NCBI GenBank assembly: GCA_949282305.1
Contig: CASDPB010000027.1
Coordinates: forward strand, 50,783-114,782
Direction of reading: 5' to 3'
DNA: 64,000 bases
Source of the DNA: an uncultured Lentisphaeria bacterium
GTDB lineage: Bacteria > Verrucomicrobiota > Lentisphaeria > Victivallales > UBA1829
The position numbers were made by a program, and so were the translations under genes. Shown here piece after piece: positions 24,541 to 33,021 of the stretch. How positions within the stretch are numbered: the stretch's first letter is position 1; each line of letters opens with the position of its first letter. The notes under the pieces are model-generated. The model was not told the DNA's origin. It saw only the letters and a list, made by a program, of their open reading frames with translations, and did no database searches.

Positions 24541-24592
24541 TTGACTAATCATCTTCCAGGACTTATATTAGAAATTGTTAACGTAAACAATT
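24541..24592 (+). promoter_or_regulatory. GH10 promoter and downstream operator
   Basis: TTGACT (24541-24546), 17-bp spacer, TATATT (24564-24569). Immediately after the -10, 24573-24592 is a palindrome AATTGTTAACGTAAACAATT (9 of 10 pairs) centred on CG, similar in shape to LacI-type and AraR operators. Bound repressor would cover the start of transcription. Confidence 0.75.
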
Positions 24593-24622
24593 CTGTTTTT
24601 CAATCCAAAGGGGAGATAGAAA

Positions 24623-25945
24623 ATGAATGAAATCGTCAAAGGGCTGAGCAAGTATCTGCTGGAGGAAAATCCGGAAATCGAGGCGAGAATCCGGCACGGA
24701 ATCGAACTTCACCGCAAGGGAACCGCAAAACTCATCCTTCGCGACAGAGACGGTAAAGAGCTCAAACATGCGGAGCTGGAACTCAGGCAGACAAGGCACC
24801 AGTTTGAATTCGGATGCAACGGATTCATGATCAACCAGTTCAGGGAGGCGGAAAAAAACGCGGCGCATGACGCCATGTTTTCCAGTCTCTTCAATCTCGC
24901 CGTCATCCCGTTCTACTGGTCCGATCTGGAAGTCGAGGAGGGCAGACCGCGTTTCGGCAAGGATTCTCCGTATGTCTACCGCCGTCCGAACATCGACGAA
25001 TGCCTTGAATTCTGCGACAGGTACGGAATCACTCCGAAGGGACATCCGCTCATGTGGCACGCCTTCATTCCGGAATGGCTCGCGGCGGACGATGCGACGC
25101 TGAAACTGCGCTGGGAACAGCGCGTCAGAGAGATCGCACAGCGTTACGGCGACCGCATCCGCAACTGGGATGTGGTCAACGAGGCGGTCTGTTTCGACCC
25201 GAAGAATCCGCAGCTTCCCCCGGAGCATGTCGAGTTCGCCTTCGACATTGCAATGAAATACCTGCCGCACTCCTGCACGCTCAACTACAACGATTATGCG
25301 TGTTTCGATTTTCCGCACGGCAATTACACGGGAATTTACATGCTGGTCAAAAACCTGCTGATGAGCGGCAGAAAGGTGGACTGCCTCGGACTTCAATATC
25401 ACCTGTTCGGATGCAAGCCGGAACAAATGGTGGAGGCATGGAGCAGAACAAAGCTGAATCCGTCGCTTCTCTACGACTGCATGGATCAGTATGCAAAGCT
25501 GGGAATCCCGTTCAACATCTCGGAAATCACCTTGACCGCGCACGAAGCCCTGGGAGAAGAGCGTCTTGAGTTCCAGGCGCTGATGGCGGACCGCCTTTAC
25601 CGGATCTGGTTCAGCCATCCGGGAACGCAGAGCATCATCTACTGGAATCTGATCGACAACACCGCCTACCGCAATCCGAAACAGCCTCAGTGGAACGAAA
25701 ATGTCTACCTCGGCGGCCTTCTGGATGAGAATCTGCAGCCGAAACCGGCATACAAAGCGCTGGAACGTCTGATCAGAAAAGAATGGCACAGCGAGGGGAA
25801 AATCGTCTACTCCGGCGAAAAGAACAACTATTTCCGCGGATTCTACGGAGATTATGACGTGACAATCAAAACGGAATCCGGCACGGTCTGCAGAAAGATC
25901 AGGCTCCGGAAAGGGCGCGCCAACGAGCTGACTCTGGAGCTCTGA
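24623..25945 (+). CDS. GH10 endo-beta-1,4-xylanase, probably cytoplasmic
   Basis: 440 residues; GGGGAG before the ATG. Residues ~55-400 are a GH10 barrel: FGCNGFMINQ, HPLMWHAFIPEW, acid/base Glu in NWDVVNEAVCF, LNYNDYACFD, LGLQYHLFG, nucleophile Glu in NISEITLTA, and IIYWNLIDN. No signal peptide, so it probably acts on imported xylo-oligosaccharides. A small beta domain precedes the barrel (GTAKLILRDRDGKELKHAELEL), as in other GH10 proteins of this phylum. Controlled by a strong promoter with a palindromic operator and transcribed divergently from the hybrid regulator. Confidence 0.93.
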   Translation: MNEIVKGLSKYLLEENPEIEARIRHGIELHRKGTAKLILRDRDGKELKHAELELRQTRHQFEFGCNGFMINQFREAEKNAAHDAMFSSLFNLAVIPFYWSDLEVEEGRPRFGKDSPYVYRRPNIDECLEFCDRYGITPKGHPLMWHAFIPEWLAADDATLKLRWEQRVREIAQRYGDRIRNWDVVNEAVCFDPKNPQLPPEHVEFAFDIAMKYLPHSCTLNYNDYACFDFPHGNYTGIYMLVKNLLMSGRKVDCLGLQYHLFGCKPEQMVEAWSRTKLNPSLLYDCMDQYAKLGIPFNISEITLTAHEALGEERLEFQALMADRLYRIWFSHPGTQSIIYWNLIDNTAYRNPKQPQWNENVYLGGLLDENLQPKPAYKALERLIRKEWHSEGKIVYSGEKNNYFRGFYGDYDVTIKTESGTVCRKIRLRKGRANELTLEL

Positions 25946-26111
25946 CATTCCCGCATCCCGGCGCAGTGATCCGGAAACATTGCGCCGGCTGAAAAGCGAC
26001 CGGCTCCGGCAATCCGGTTCCCCTCCCCCGCTGCCGCCGCCGGATTTCCGGTTTTCCGACATCTGCACCGCATATTCCGCAATCTTTTTTGAAAATGTCT
26101 CCTTTGCCTGC

Positions 26112-26140
26112 TTGAAAAAGAATTGTTTCAAGTCTAATAG
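26112..26140 (+). promoter_or_regulatory. promoter of the small secreted protein gene
   Basis: TTGAAA (26112-26117), 17-bp spacer, TAATAG (26135-26140). CTTGAAA/TTTCAAG (26111-26117, 26126-26132) forms an inverted repeat over the -35. Confidence 0.55.
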
Positions 26141-26173
26141 TATGACACATCAAAAATTATGGAGTAATCAGTC

Positions 26174-26632
26174 ATGAAAAAATTGTTGTTGATTTTGGCT
26201 GTCGCGTTCTTTGCGGCAGGGGCACCGGCAGATGATCTCACAACAAAATCAGGCAAGGTCTACAAGAGCTTCGCCATCATGGGAGCGGCTCCCAATGGAA
26301 TCCTGATTTTCCACGAAAACGGCAAAGCGGTAATCCCGGTAAAGGAATTCCCGGACGAATACAAGGATAAAATTGCAAAATACGCAAAGGAAATTCCCGC
26401 CAAAAAGCGGGAAGCTGCAAAACAGAAAGCCATCAAGGCAAAACAGGCGAAACAAGCCGCCGCGGCAAGAAAAAAGCGTGAAGCAGAAAAAAAAGCGCGC
26501 ATGAAAAAATATCTTGCCGATGAAGAGGCGCGCAAGAAAAAGGAAGAAGCGGCAGTCAAAGCCGCCAGTGCAAAAACGGCGGCAAAAGGCACCGGAGGAT
26601 TCAGCGACGACATGTTCAAAAACAATGACTGA
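26174..26632 (+). CDS. secreted Lys/Ala-rich coiled-coil protein
   Basis: 152 residues. Signal peptide 1-19 (KKLLLILAVAFFAAGAPA). Residues ~20-70 form a small beta domain (DLTTKSGKVYKSFAIMGAAPNGILIFHENG, AVIPVKEFPDEYKDKI) common in short exported proteins of this phylum. Residues ~75-135 are a continuous charged helix (KQKAIKAKQAKQAAAARK, KKARMKKYLADEEARKKKEE). Periplasmic or envelope scaffold; no enzymatic motif. Followed by a strong terminator. Confidence 0.8.
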   Translation: MKKLLLILAVAFFAAGAPADDLTTKSGKVYKSFAIMGAAPNGILIFHENGKAVIPVKEFPDEYKDKIAKYAKEIPAKKREAAKQKAIKAKQAKQAAAARKKREAEKKARMKKYLADEEARKKKEEAAVKAASAKTAAKGTGGFSDDMFKNND

Positions 26633-26656
26633 TCTCCCGACTCCGCACCGCAAGTA

Positions 26657-26700
26657 AAAAACACCCCTCGAAAGCAAGGCAGCTTCCGAGGGGTGTTTTT
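26657..26700 (+). terminator. terminator of the secreted Lys/Ala-rich gene
   Basis: AAAAACACCCCTCG (26657-26670) pairs with CGAGGGGTGTTTTT (26687-26700); also usable by the convergent SGNH gene. Confidence 0.9.
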
Positions 26701-26755
26701 ATGTGATCCCGCCCGGTGCCGGATCAGCACAGGCGGCGCAGTTTCCCGCGCATCT

Positions 26756-27397
26756 TCAATTCAGGATAGGAGCCGCGGCTTTAAGCCATGCGTCGGCAAT
26801 CAGCTGATGTCCCGCCGGCATGGGATGCACGCCGTCCACCAGCCAGTGTTCCTGCGGAGCCACTTTCAAGGCATTGTCCAGAATGCTCTGAAGCGGAACA
26901 AAAACCGCATTGTAATCTTTTGCGATTTCCGCCACGACTGCACGGCGCTGGGCGATCTCATCCAGCCAGTCTTCGCCGACGGCGCCGAACGGAAACACGA
27001 AAGGCTCCAGAAGAACCAGTTTAATTTCCGGCAGTTCCTTCAGAGTCCAGTCAAGCAGCATGCGGTAGAACTGATTATAACGGGGGACTTCCACTCCGTT
27101 CCGTCTGGATTTCTCATGCCATGTGTCGTTGACGCCGATAAGAATGCTCAGAATATCGGGATGCAGATTGATGCAGTCCGCCTTCCAGCGCGCGTAAAGA
27201 TCCACGACCCGGTTCCCGCTGATTCCGAAATTGTAAAAATTGAAATCCCTTCCCCGGTCACAGAGCAGACGGGTCGCAATCAGGTAGGGATACCCGGGAC
27301 CGAGCCCGCTGCGCAGATATTCCGGATCCGTAATTTCAATACGGGCGCGACCGCAATCCGTAATGGAATCGCCCTGAAAAAGAATGGTTTTGGACAT
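26756..27397 (-). CDS. SGNH/GDSL-family hydrolase
   Basis: 213 residues from ATG 27397 (MSKTILFQGDSITD); the longer frame lacks a ribosome site and reads into the dapA end. The four blocks are complete: FQGDSITD (Ser nucleophile), GISGNR (Gly), GVND (Asn) and DGVHPMPAGH (Asp/His). This group removes acetyl or other acyl esters from sugars. No signal peptide, so cytoplasmic. It follows dapA by 23 bp and is probably in its operon, though a metabolic link to lysine synthesis is not evident. Confidence 0.9.
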   Translation of the reverse strand: MSKTILFQGDSITDCGRARIEITDPEYLRSGLGPGYPYLIATRLLCDRGRDFNFYNFGISGNRVVDLYARWKADCINLHPDILSILIGVNDTWHEKSRRNGVEVPRYNQFYRMLLDWTLKELPEIKLVLLEPFVFPFGAVGEDWLDEIAQRRAVVAEIAKDYNAVFVPLQSILDNALKVAPQEHWLVDGVHPMPAGHQLIADAWLKAAAPILN

Positions 27398-27420
27398 TTT
27401 CTGAAAAAACTCCTTATGAT

Positions 27421-28293
27421 TTATACGCTTCTGATACAGGCGGAAACGGTCTTGCGCAACTTCTCCCGGTTTGCATCGGAAAGCGGACAAAGCGGAAGCC
27501 GGTATTCCTCCTCAATCATGCCCAGCATCGCCATCGCCGCCTTGATCGGAATCGGATTGGATTCCACAAACAGATCCTTGAACAGTCTCCAGTATTTCTT
27601 ATGGATGGCTGCCGCCGCGGTAAAATCGCCGGAAGCACAGGCATTGGTCATTTTCTTGAGCTCGGCAGGAATGATATTGGACGCCACGCTGATCACACCT
27701 TTCGCACCGAGAAGCATCATGGGAACCGTCAGACTGTCATCGCCGCACATGATGGAAGTATCGCACAGACTGAGAATTTCAGAGACACGCTCCACAGAGC
27801 CGGCGGCCTCCTTCACCCCTAGGACATTCTGGTTCTTCACAAGGCGCGCAACCGTTTCCGCGGCAATTCCGACCCCGGTTCTGCCGGGAACATTGTAGAG
27901 CACAATCGGAATGTCGCAGGTATCCGCAATCGTGGAAAAATGCCGGTAGATCCCTTCCTGAGTCGGCTTGTTGTAATAAGGAGTCACCTGAAGGGAGCAA
28001 TCCGCCCCGACGCTCTTGGCATGTTTCGTCAGAATGATCGCCTCAGCGGTGGAGTTCGCCCCGGTTCCCGCCATAATTCTGCAGCGTCCTGCGGCGGCGT
28101 TGATCGTCTCTTCAATCACCTTCATGTGTTCTTCAGCATCGAGAGTGGGGGATTCTCCCGTCGTTCCGACCGGCACGATTCCGTCGACTCCGCCTTCAAT
28201 CTGCATCTCCACAATCTCACGCAGTTTCCCATAATCCACCGCTCCTTTTGAAAGAGGTGTGACCATTGCGGTATAAACGCCCTTGAGTTCCAT
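27421..28293 (-). CDS. dapA: 4-hydroxy-tetrahydrodipicolinate synthase
   Basis: 290 residues, normal for DapA. It condenses pyruvate with aspartate semialdehyde, the first committed step to diaminopimelate and lysine. Visible: GTTGESPTL (pyruvate carboxylate binding), YNVPGRTG (catalytic Tyr and Arg), GVKEAAG (Schiff-base Lys), and the GDDSLTVPMMLLGAKGVISV segment. Cytoplasmic. dapF lies 39 bp upstream on the same strand, so both act in one operon for peptidoglycan and lysine supply. Confidence 0.95.
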   Translation of the reverse strand: MELKGVYTAMVTPLSKGAVDYGKLREIVEMQIEGGVDGIVPVGTTGESPTLDAEEHMKVIEETINAAAGRCRIMAGTGANSTAEAIILTKHAKSVGADCSLQVTPYYNKPTQEGIYRHFSTIADTCDIPIVLYNVPGRTGVGIAAETVARLVKNQNVLGVKEAAGSVERVSEILSLCDTSIMCGDDSLTVPMMLLGAKGVISVASNIIPAELKKMTNACASGDFTAAAAIHKKYWRLFKDLFVESNPIPIKAAMAMLGMIEEEYRLPLCPLSDANREKLRKTVSACIRSV

Positions 28294-28331
28294 AACAACT
28301 TCCTTAGATTTATGTTAACATATCATGAAAT

Positions 28332-29141
28332 TCATTGACTGAGTTCCCCCTCAAAGACCGTGACTGCCGGTCCCGTCAGAAAAACTCCTTTTAAAATATT
28401 ACATTCTTTCATTATTTCAATCTCCAGAATGTCTCCACCGCGGGAAAGAATCGAGAGTTTTTCCGGGAAACCGAAAAACTGATGCAGAACCACGGCAGTG
28501 GAAGCACATCCCGTTCCGCACGCAAGTGTCTCATCCTCCACTCCCCGCTCATAAGTCCTGACAACGGCAGGACGGTCTTTCTTCTCAAAAAAAACAAAAT
28601 CCACATTGGCACCTTCCGGCTGGAAACGCTCATGAAAACGCAGGCGCCGCCCTTCCCGGCAGAGATCAATCCTCTCCGCATCCGGCACCGCCTTGACCAA
28701 ATGCGGCACCCCCACCCCGCCTTTGTAGACAACTTCGGAATTCTCCAGTTCATATTTCCGGAAAGGTTCCGTCACAAGCAGTTCCGTCCGGATGGAAGTT
28801 CCCTTGTCATCCTTGACTTCCGCGGTGAGAAGATTCCCTCCGGCAAGAAACGTCATTTTCCTTTTTCCCCCGGAAAGCCCCTTTCCATAGGCGAAAGAGG
28901 CGGCGCAGCGCAGTCCGTTTCCGCAGACGGCGCCGGAACCGTCGCTGTTGTAATAATCCATCCGGATCACGTCATCATCGCCGGCCCTGCAGAGATAGAT
29001 GACACCGTCTCCGCCGACTCCAAGATGCCGGTCGCAGATGCCGGCGATGAAATCAGGCGACCGGCTCCACGTTCCCTCGGAATCATCGACGAGAATGAAG
29101 TCATTTCCCGCCCCATGCATTTTAGTAAACACTCTCTTCAT
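28332..29141 (-). CDS. dapF: diaminopimelate epimerase
   Basis: 269 residues from ATG 29141 (MKRVFTKMHGAGNDF) with GAGGAAA before it; the frame extends to 29192 without support. Converts LL- to meso-diaminopimelate for peptidoglycan and lysine. Both active-site cysteines are present, in GAVCGNGLRCA and LACGTGCAST, along with the FTKMHGAGNDF start motif and HLVKAVP-type segment. First gene of the dapF-dapA-SGNH unit. Confidence 0.95.
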   Translation of the reverse strand: MKRVFTKMHGAGNDFILVDDSEGTWSRSPDFIAGICDRHLGVGGDGVIYLCRAGDDDVIRMDYYNSDGSGAVCGNGLRCAASFAYGKGLSGGKRKMTFLAGGNLLTAEVKDDKGTSIRTELLVTEPFRKYELENSEVVYKGGVGVPHLVKAVPDAERIDLCREGRRLRFHERFQPEGANVDFVFFEKKDRPAVVRTYERGVEDETLACGTGCASTAVVLHQFFGFPEKLSILSRGGDILEIEIMKECNILKGVFLTGPAVTVFEGELSQ

Positions 29142-29275
29142 TTTCCTCGCCGGCTCCTTAACTGAAACAACAAGATAACATTGGAACCACAATATTCAAA
29201 TTATCTTCTAAAAAACTTTGAATTTATTATTGATTTTTCCAACTTATGAGATAAAGTATGTGACTTCAGCATGAT

Positions 29276-29351
<76 letters not shown>

Positions 29352-29545
29352 TTTTTTTCGTTAGACGAAATCGGGTATATTTTGAAGTCTTTCTCAAAGG
29401 TATAGACCACTTGATCAATATTCGCAAGAATTGCCTGCCGGATAGTTATCGGGTCAGTTTCATTTAAGTCTTTCAGTGCTTTCAGTTTCTTTAACATGTC
29501 AAGAGCAATTGTTCGATAATCAGTATCAGTAAAGCGGTGCCTGTA
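29352..29545 (-). pseudogene. possible gene remnant abutting tRNA-Arg
   Basis: The minus frame reads DTDYRTIALDMLKKLKALKDLNETDPITIRQAILANIDQ (split here by the reader as two helices) and runs without a stop into the antisense of tRNA-Arg, where reading gives the familiar artefact GDRTHDPLL. The part before the tRNA looks like the end of a real helical protein cut by recombination at the tRNA. No family recognised. Confidence 0.25.
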
Positions 29546-29546
29546 G

Positions 29547-29966
29547 GGGAAATCAAGATATGGCAAAGACAAAAGGGGGCTCAACACCAAGATACATTTG
29601 GCAGTGGATGCGTATGGTATGTCGGTCAGAATACTTATTACAGAAGGTACCACAGCGGATTGTAAGCAGGCTGATGCCTTGATTGATAACATCAAAGCGA
29701 AGGTTCTTCTGGCAGACCATGGTTATGATTCGGACGCAATTGTCGAGAAAGCGGAAAAAGCAGGGATGAAGGCAGTTATTCCCCCAAGAAAGAATCGCAA
29801 AATGCAACGTGAATACGATAAGGAGTTGTACAAGTTACGGCATTTTGTCGAGAATGCATTCATGATATTAAAACGTTGGCGCGGAGTCGTAACCCGATAT
29901 GCTAAAAACACCGTTTCGTTTCTTGCTGCAGTACAAATCAGGTGTATTGCGGCTTGGGTCTTTTAA
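29547..29966 (+). pseudogene. IS5-family transposase fragment
   Basis: About 139 residues in frame from just after a stop at 29544-29546: KRGLNTKIHLAVDAYGM, LADHGYDSDAIVEKA (DDE Asp), VIPPRKNRK, YKLRHFVENAFMILKRWRG (DDE Glu) and RYAKNTVSFLAAVQIRC. This is the C-terminal catalytic half of an IS5-type DDE transposase; the N-terminal DNA-binding part and the first catalytic Asp region are missing, so it is inactive. Confidence 0.88.
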
Positions 29967-29979
29967 CTATTGGCGACAC
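29547..29979 (+). mobile_element. IS5-family insertion sequence, 5'-truncated copy
   Basis: Only the transposase's C-terminal half remains (see next entry), and the left part is replaced by unrelated sequence. The right end, TTTTAACTATTGGCGACAC ending at 29979, is shared with the second copy at 63867-64000, after which the two loci diverge. That defines the IS terminus directly. Confidence 0.8.
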
Positions 29980-30214
29980 TATCTAAATTATCAACATTCT
30001 TATCAGTAGATCATGCGGATACTACGGTCTGTTGATGGTTCATTTTCATAGAAAAAGTTTCCCCACTTTTCCCCGTTTTGCATTTGAATTCTCCATAAAA
30101 TCCCCATTTATGATGGATTCTGCAATGAGGGGAAAAGATTGCTAAGATGCATTATTTTGAGTCTAAAGAAGAGAATATTCGGTATCTTTTTGAGCAAAAT
30201 ACTGGACTGCGAGA

Positions 30215-30238
30215 GACTCCCCTCGGCTCCACCAATTT
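30215..30238 (+). other. tRNA/tmRNA-like 3' end (possible att scar)
   Basis: GAGACTCCCCTCGGCTCCACCA followed by A and a T7 run looks like the T-arm and acceptor 3' strand of a tmRNA or tRNA, but no 5' half was found within a plausible distance. May be a leftover attachment site. Sequence 29980-30214 around it shows no gene. Confidence 0.25.
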
Positions 30239-30240
30239 TT

Positions 30241-30630
30241 TTAATCCGCCGCGCGCTCTTTACTGCCTGCAATCAACCCGACACCGACAATCAGACAAAA
30301 CGCCACATCTCCGGCAAAGGGAAACAACGGTAAATTCAGCATCAGCCCGTGAAACAGCAGTATGATGCCTTCAAAGATGGACACGCCAGCCAGAAGCGGA
30401 ATGAGATTCTTATATTTTTCCGGCTTGAAAAACACGGCAAGGAAGAAAAATCCGATCATGCTCCAACTGCCCGTCGCCATGCGAAACCAGTATTGCACCT
30501 GCGGATCAGCAACAGGAGCCGCTGCACCCATGTTCAACAGAATGCGGTTCATCAATTTCCATGGCAGCAGGACTCCGAGAATGGAAATCCCCCAGCCGAC
30601 CATTCCTGTCAGTAAAAAAATCTGTTTCAT
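30241..30630 (-). CDS. small four-helix membrane protein
   Basis: 129 residues. Hydrophobic segments at ~4-24 (FLLTGMVGWGISILGVLLPW), ~50-67 (ATGSWSMIGFFFLAVFF), ~73-95 (LIPLLAGVSIFEGIILLFHG) and ~101-122 (FPFAGDVAFCLIVGVGLIAG). Inner-membrane protein of unknown function; no charged catalytic motif. Monocistronic. Confidence 0.75.
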   Translation of the reverse strand: MKQIFLLTGMVGWGISILGVLLPWKLMNRILLNMGAAAPVADPQVQYWFRMATGSWSMIGFFFLAVFFKPEKYKNLIPLLAGVSIFEGIILLFHGLMLNLPLFPFAGDVAFCLIVGVGLIAGSKERAAD

Positions 30631-31555
30631 TGTCCCTGCCCTCCATTCACAAGTTCATTTTATCCCATTCCGGGACAGCGGCTTGCTGCAAGCAGTCCAT
30701 TTTACGTATAATACCCCGGAAAATCTGAAATACAAGATCCGATTGCAGATTTCATCACCCGTTCACCCGCCATCGCCGAATGCAGACGCCGCGGAATGCA
30801 AGGACAAAAAACGGTCAATGCAGAGCATCACGATTCCAGAAAGAGACCGGAAAGACATCCGTTCCAGCCCGGCGGCGATGCTTCCGAACAGCAATGCCGG
30901 CACAATCCGTTCAGCAAATTCAACTCTTTTTGAGTTCAGTTCAACGGGAACAGTCTTTTCCGCGATTCATCCCGCCGGTCAGTCCGCAGATCGTTCATCC
31001 TGCGGATCCATGCCTGAACAGTTGAAACGTCCGGCAACTTGAAAACCGCAGGGACGCGATTATCGCCTGACTGCTTCATACGGCATTCAGGTCAATGCCT
31101 CCCCTGCTCCCGAGATGAAAGGCATTCCACGGGGAAGCACACACAAAGTCCCAGCAGTTTTTGTTTCTCTTCATCATATTTCATGACAAATTCTTCAAAT
31201 TCCAGCTTCGGAATCCAATCCGGCACTTGACGAAACGGACTTGCGGATGTATTCTTCATGACGGAACTTTCTTGTTTTTCTGACATCCGCGACATATTGT
31301 CACGGGCAAGCGGGCTCCGTTTTTTCACCCCTTCAAAAGTCAGTCAGGACAAGGTGTGATGCAGGATGAATATTTTTGCAGGATTTTTACAGGACCGACA
31401 AATCAGAAATCAAATCATGCTTATCCGGAAATAAAACTGAAAAGACCTGAACTTCAAGAAAAAACATGAGACATAACACGCTTCAGACGATTTTCATCTG
31501 CAAACCATCCGCCGAGCCGATGGTCGTTTGATTCAGCAGGAAACGGAGAGGAAAA
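30631..31555. other. 925-bp region without a supported gene
   Basis: Several frames are open here on both strands but none has protein-like composition with a ribosome site. A 78-residue minus frame (31092-31328, GTG start after AAGGGG, residues FRQVPDWIPKLEFEEFVMKYDEEKQKLL) is the only one with a hint of real sequence. A degenerate remnant is possible. Confidence 0.4.
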
Positions 31556-32620
31556 ATGAGCCTTAAACCGAGAGAACGAGTTGAAATTGCCTTGCGGCAT
31601 GGATATTCCGGTATTATTCCCTTTACTATATATGAACATAAGATAAAACCTTCCGCACTTGAGCGGGAACTGCGCAACTGCGGATTATGTATTGTCAACC
31701 GGACGGTTCCCGTCTGCCGCACGGTATACAATGATGTGAAAATCACAAAATACGGTTATTATGATGACGCGGGGAAATATTTTGAAAAATGTGTGTGGTC
31801 AACTCCCGTCGGAGAAGTCAGCAGCCTGATCGAGCCCGCCGGATTTACCAGCTGGGTCCATGAGAAATGGTTCAAGAGCAAAGACGACTACAAAGTGATA
31901 AAGTTCATCATGGAGAATGAGCATTACATTCCGGATTTCACACCCTGGATCAAAGCGGAAGAGGCTGCGGGCGGAGATATTATTTTCCGCGCGGCTGTCG
32001 GCTCTGAACCGTTGCAAAGTTTTATCTCATCCAATCTTATGGACATGCAGGATTTCTGTTACGAGTGGATGGATTCACGCGATGAAATTCTGGATATTGC
32101 CGCAGTCATCCGCAAAAAACGTCTGGAAATGGCGCAGATCATTGCAGATTCCCCGGCTCTTCATGCAAACTACGGGGGGAATGTCACGCCGGAAATCATC
32201 GGAAAAGAAGTCTTTGACAAATATTATGTGCCATGCTATGACGAGGTCGCGGACATTCTTCACAAAAAAGGGAAACTTCTTGGATGTCATTTCGACGCGA
32301 ACAACAAACTGATCGCCGGGAGCATCGCCCGATCCGGGCTGGACTATGTCGAGGCATTTACTCCGGCGCCAGATACAGACATGAGCCTGGAAGAAGCACG
32401 CAGAATATGGAAAGACAAGGTATTATGGCTGAATTTTCCTTCATCGCTGCATCTGAAAAAGGATGAAGAGGTGGAGAAAGCCACGCTTGAAATGTTTCAG
32501 AACATTGATGACAAGTCCGGAATTATTATGGGAATCACGGAAGACATGCCTCCGGAACGCGGACTGTTCAGCTGCCGTGCCATCATGAACGGGCTCGCCT
32601 CTCTCTGCAGTCTGGGATAA
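31556..32620 (+). CDS. uroporphyrinogen decarboxylase-family (URO-D/MtaA-like) protein
   Basis: 354 residues, GGAGAGG before the ATG. Pattern of the URO-D superfamily barrel, starting SLKPRERVEIALRHGYSGIIPF and ending EDMPPERG. A likely metal or corrinoid-proximal histidine is in KGKLLGCHFDANN. These proteins in anaerobes are usually methyltransferases moving methyl groups between corrinoid proteins and thiols, not haem enzymes. No corrinoid protein gene is adjacent, so the substrate is open. Confidence 0.72.
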   Translation: MSLKPRERVEIALRHGYSGIIPFTIYEHKIKPSALERELRNCGLCIVNRTVPVCRTVYNDVKITKYGYYDDAGKYFEKCVWSTPVGEVSSLIEPAGFTSWVHEKWFKSKDDYKVIKFIMENEHYIPDFTPWIKAEEAAGGDIIFRAAVGSEPLQSFISSNLMDMQDFCYEWMDSRDEILDIAAVIRKKRLEMAQIIADSPALHANYGGNVTPEIIGKEVFDKYYVPCYDEVADILHKKGKLLGCHFDANNKLIAGSIARSGLDYVEAFTPAPDTDMSLEEARRIWKDKVLWLNFPSSLHLKKDEEVEKATLEMFQNIDDKSGIIMGITEDMPPERGLFSCRAIMNGLASLCSLG

Positions 32621-33021
32621 AGCGGCAAAGGCATCAGTGAACCGGAAAGACAATCACGACCAGACGCCGCGGAACTGGGAACGTTATCTTAACGCCGAAT
32701 ATGAACCGCGGCAGGAAATGTTCCTTCAGACGCGCATCCTCCGGAAAAATCCTTCCGCGCACCTGAATTTCAGGAGATTTCATCGGGGTGTCTCCTTCAT
32801 TGCAGAGGCTGAAGCAGTTCAGGCGAACCTGCCGGAACCGTCGGAAAATGCAGCAGAACATTCCCTCCGCTTTCCGCATCATGCGCGCCAGTTTTCAAAC
32901 CGGAAACGCATCCTCCGCAGAACTTGAAAAATCATTTCACGAAACACGGATTGAAATCACAGGAAAAGGGGATATATTGAATCTGATTGTCAAACACTGG
33001 ATTACACGGAAAAATCTGAAA
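32621..33021. other. 401-bp spacer
   Basis: The frame of the FAD oxidoreductase is open back to 32788, but residues before 33022 do not look like protein of that family. Nothing else was recognised. Confidence 0.4.

Noticed and set aside
24578..26131. 517-residue minus frame opposite the GH10 gene
   Set aside because: Antisense shadow of the xylanase; no motif of its own.
31092..31328. 78-residue minus frame with GTG start
   Set aside because: Some protein-like sequence, but no family, neighbours or promoter; kept only as a note in the noncoding entry.
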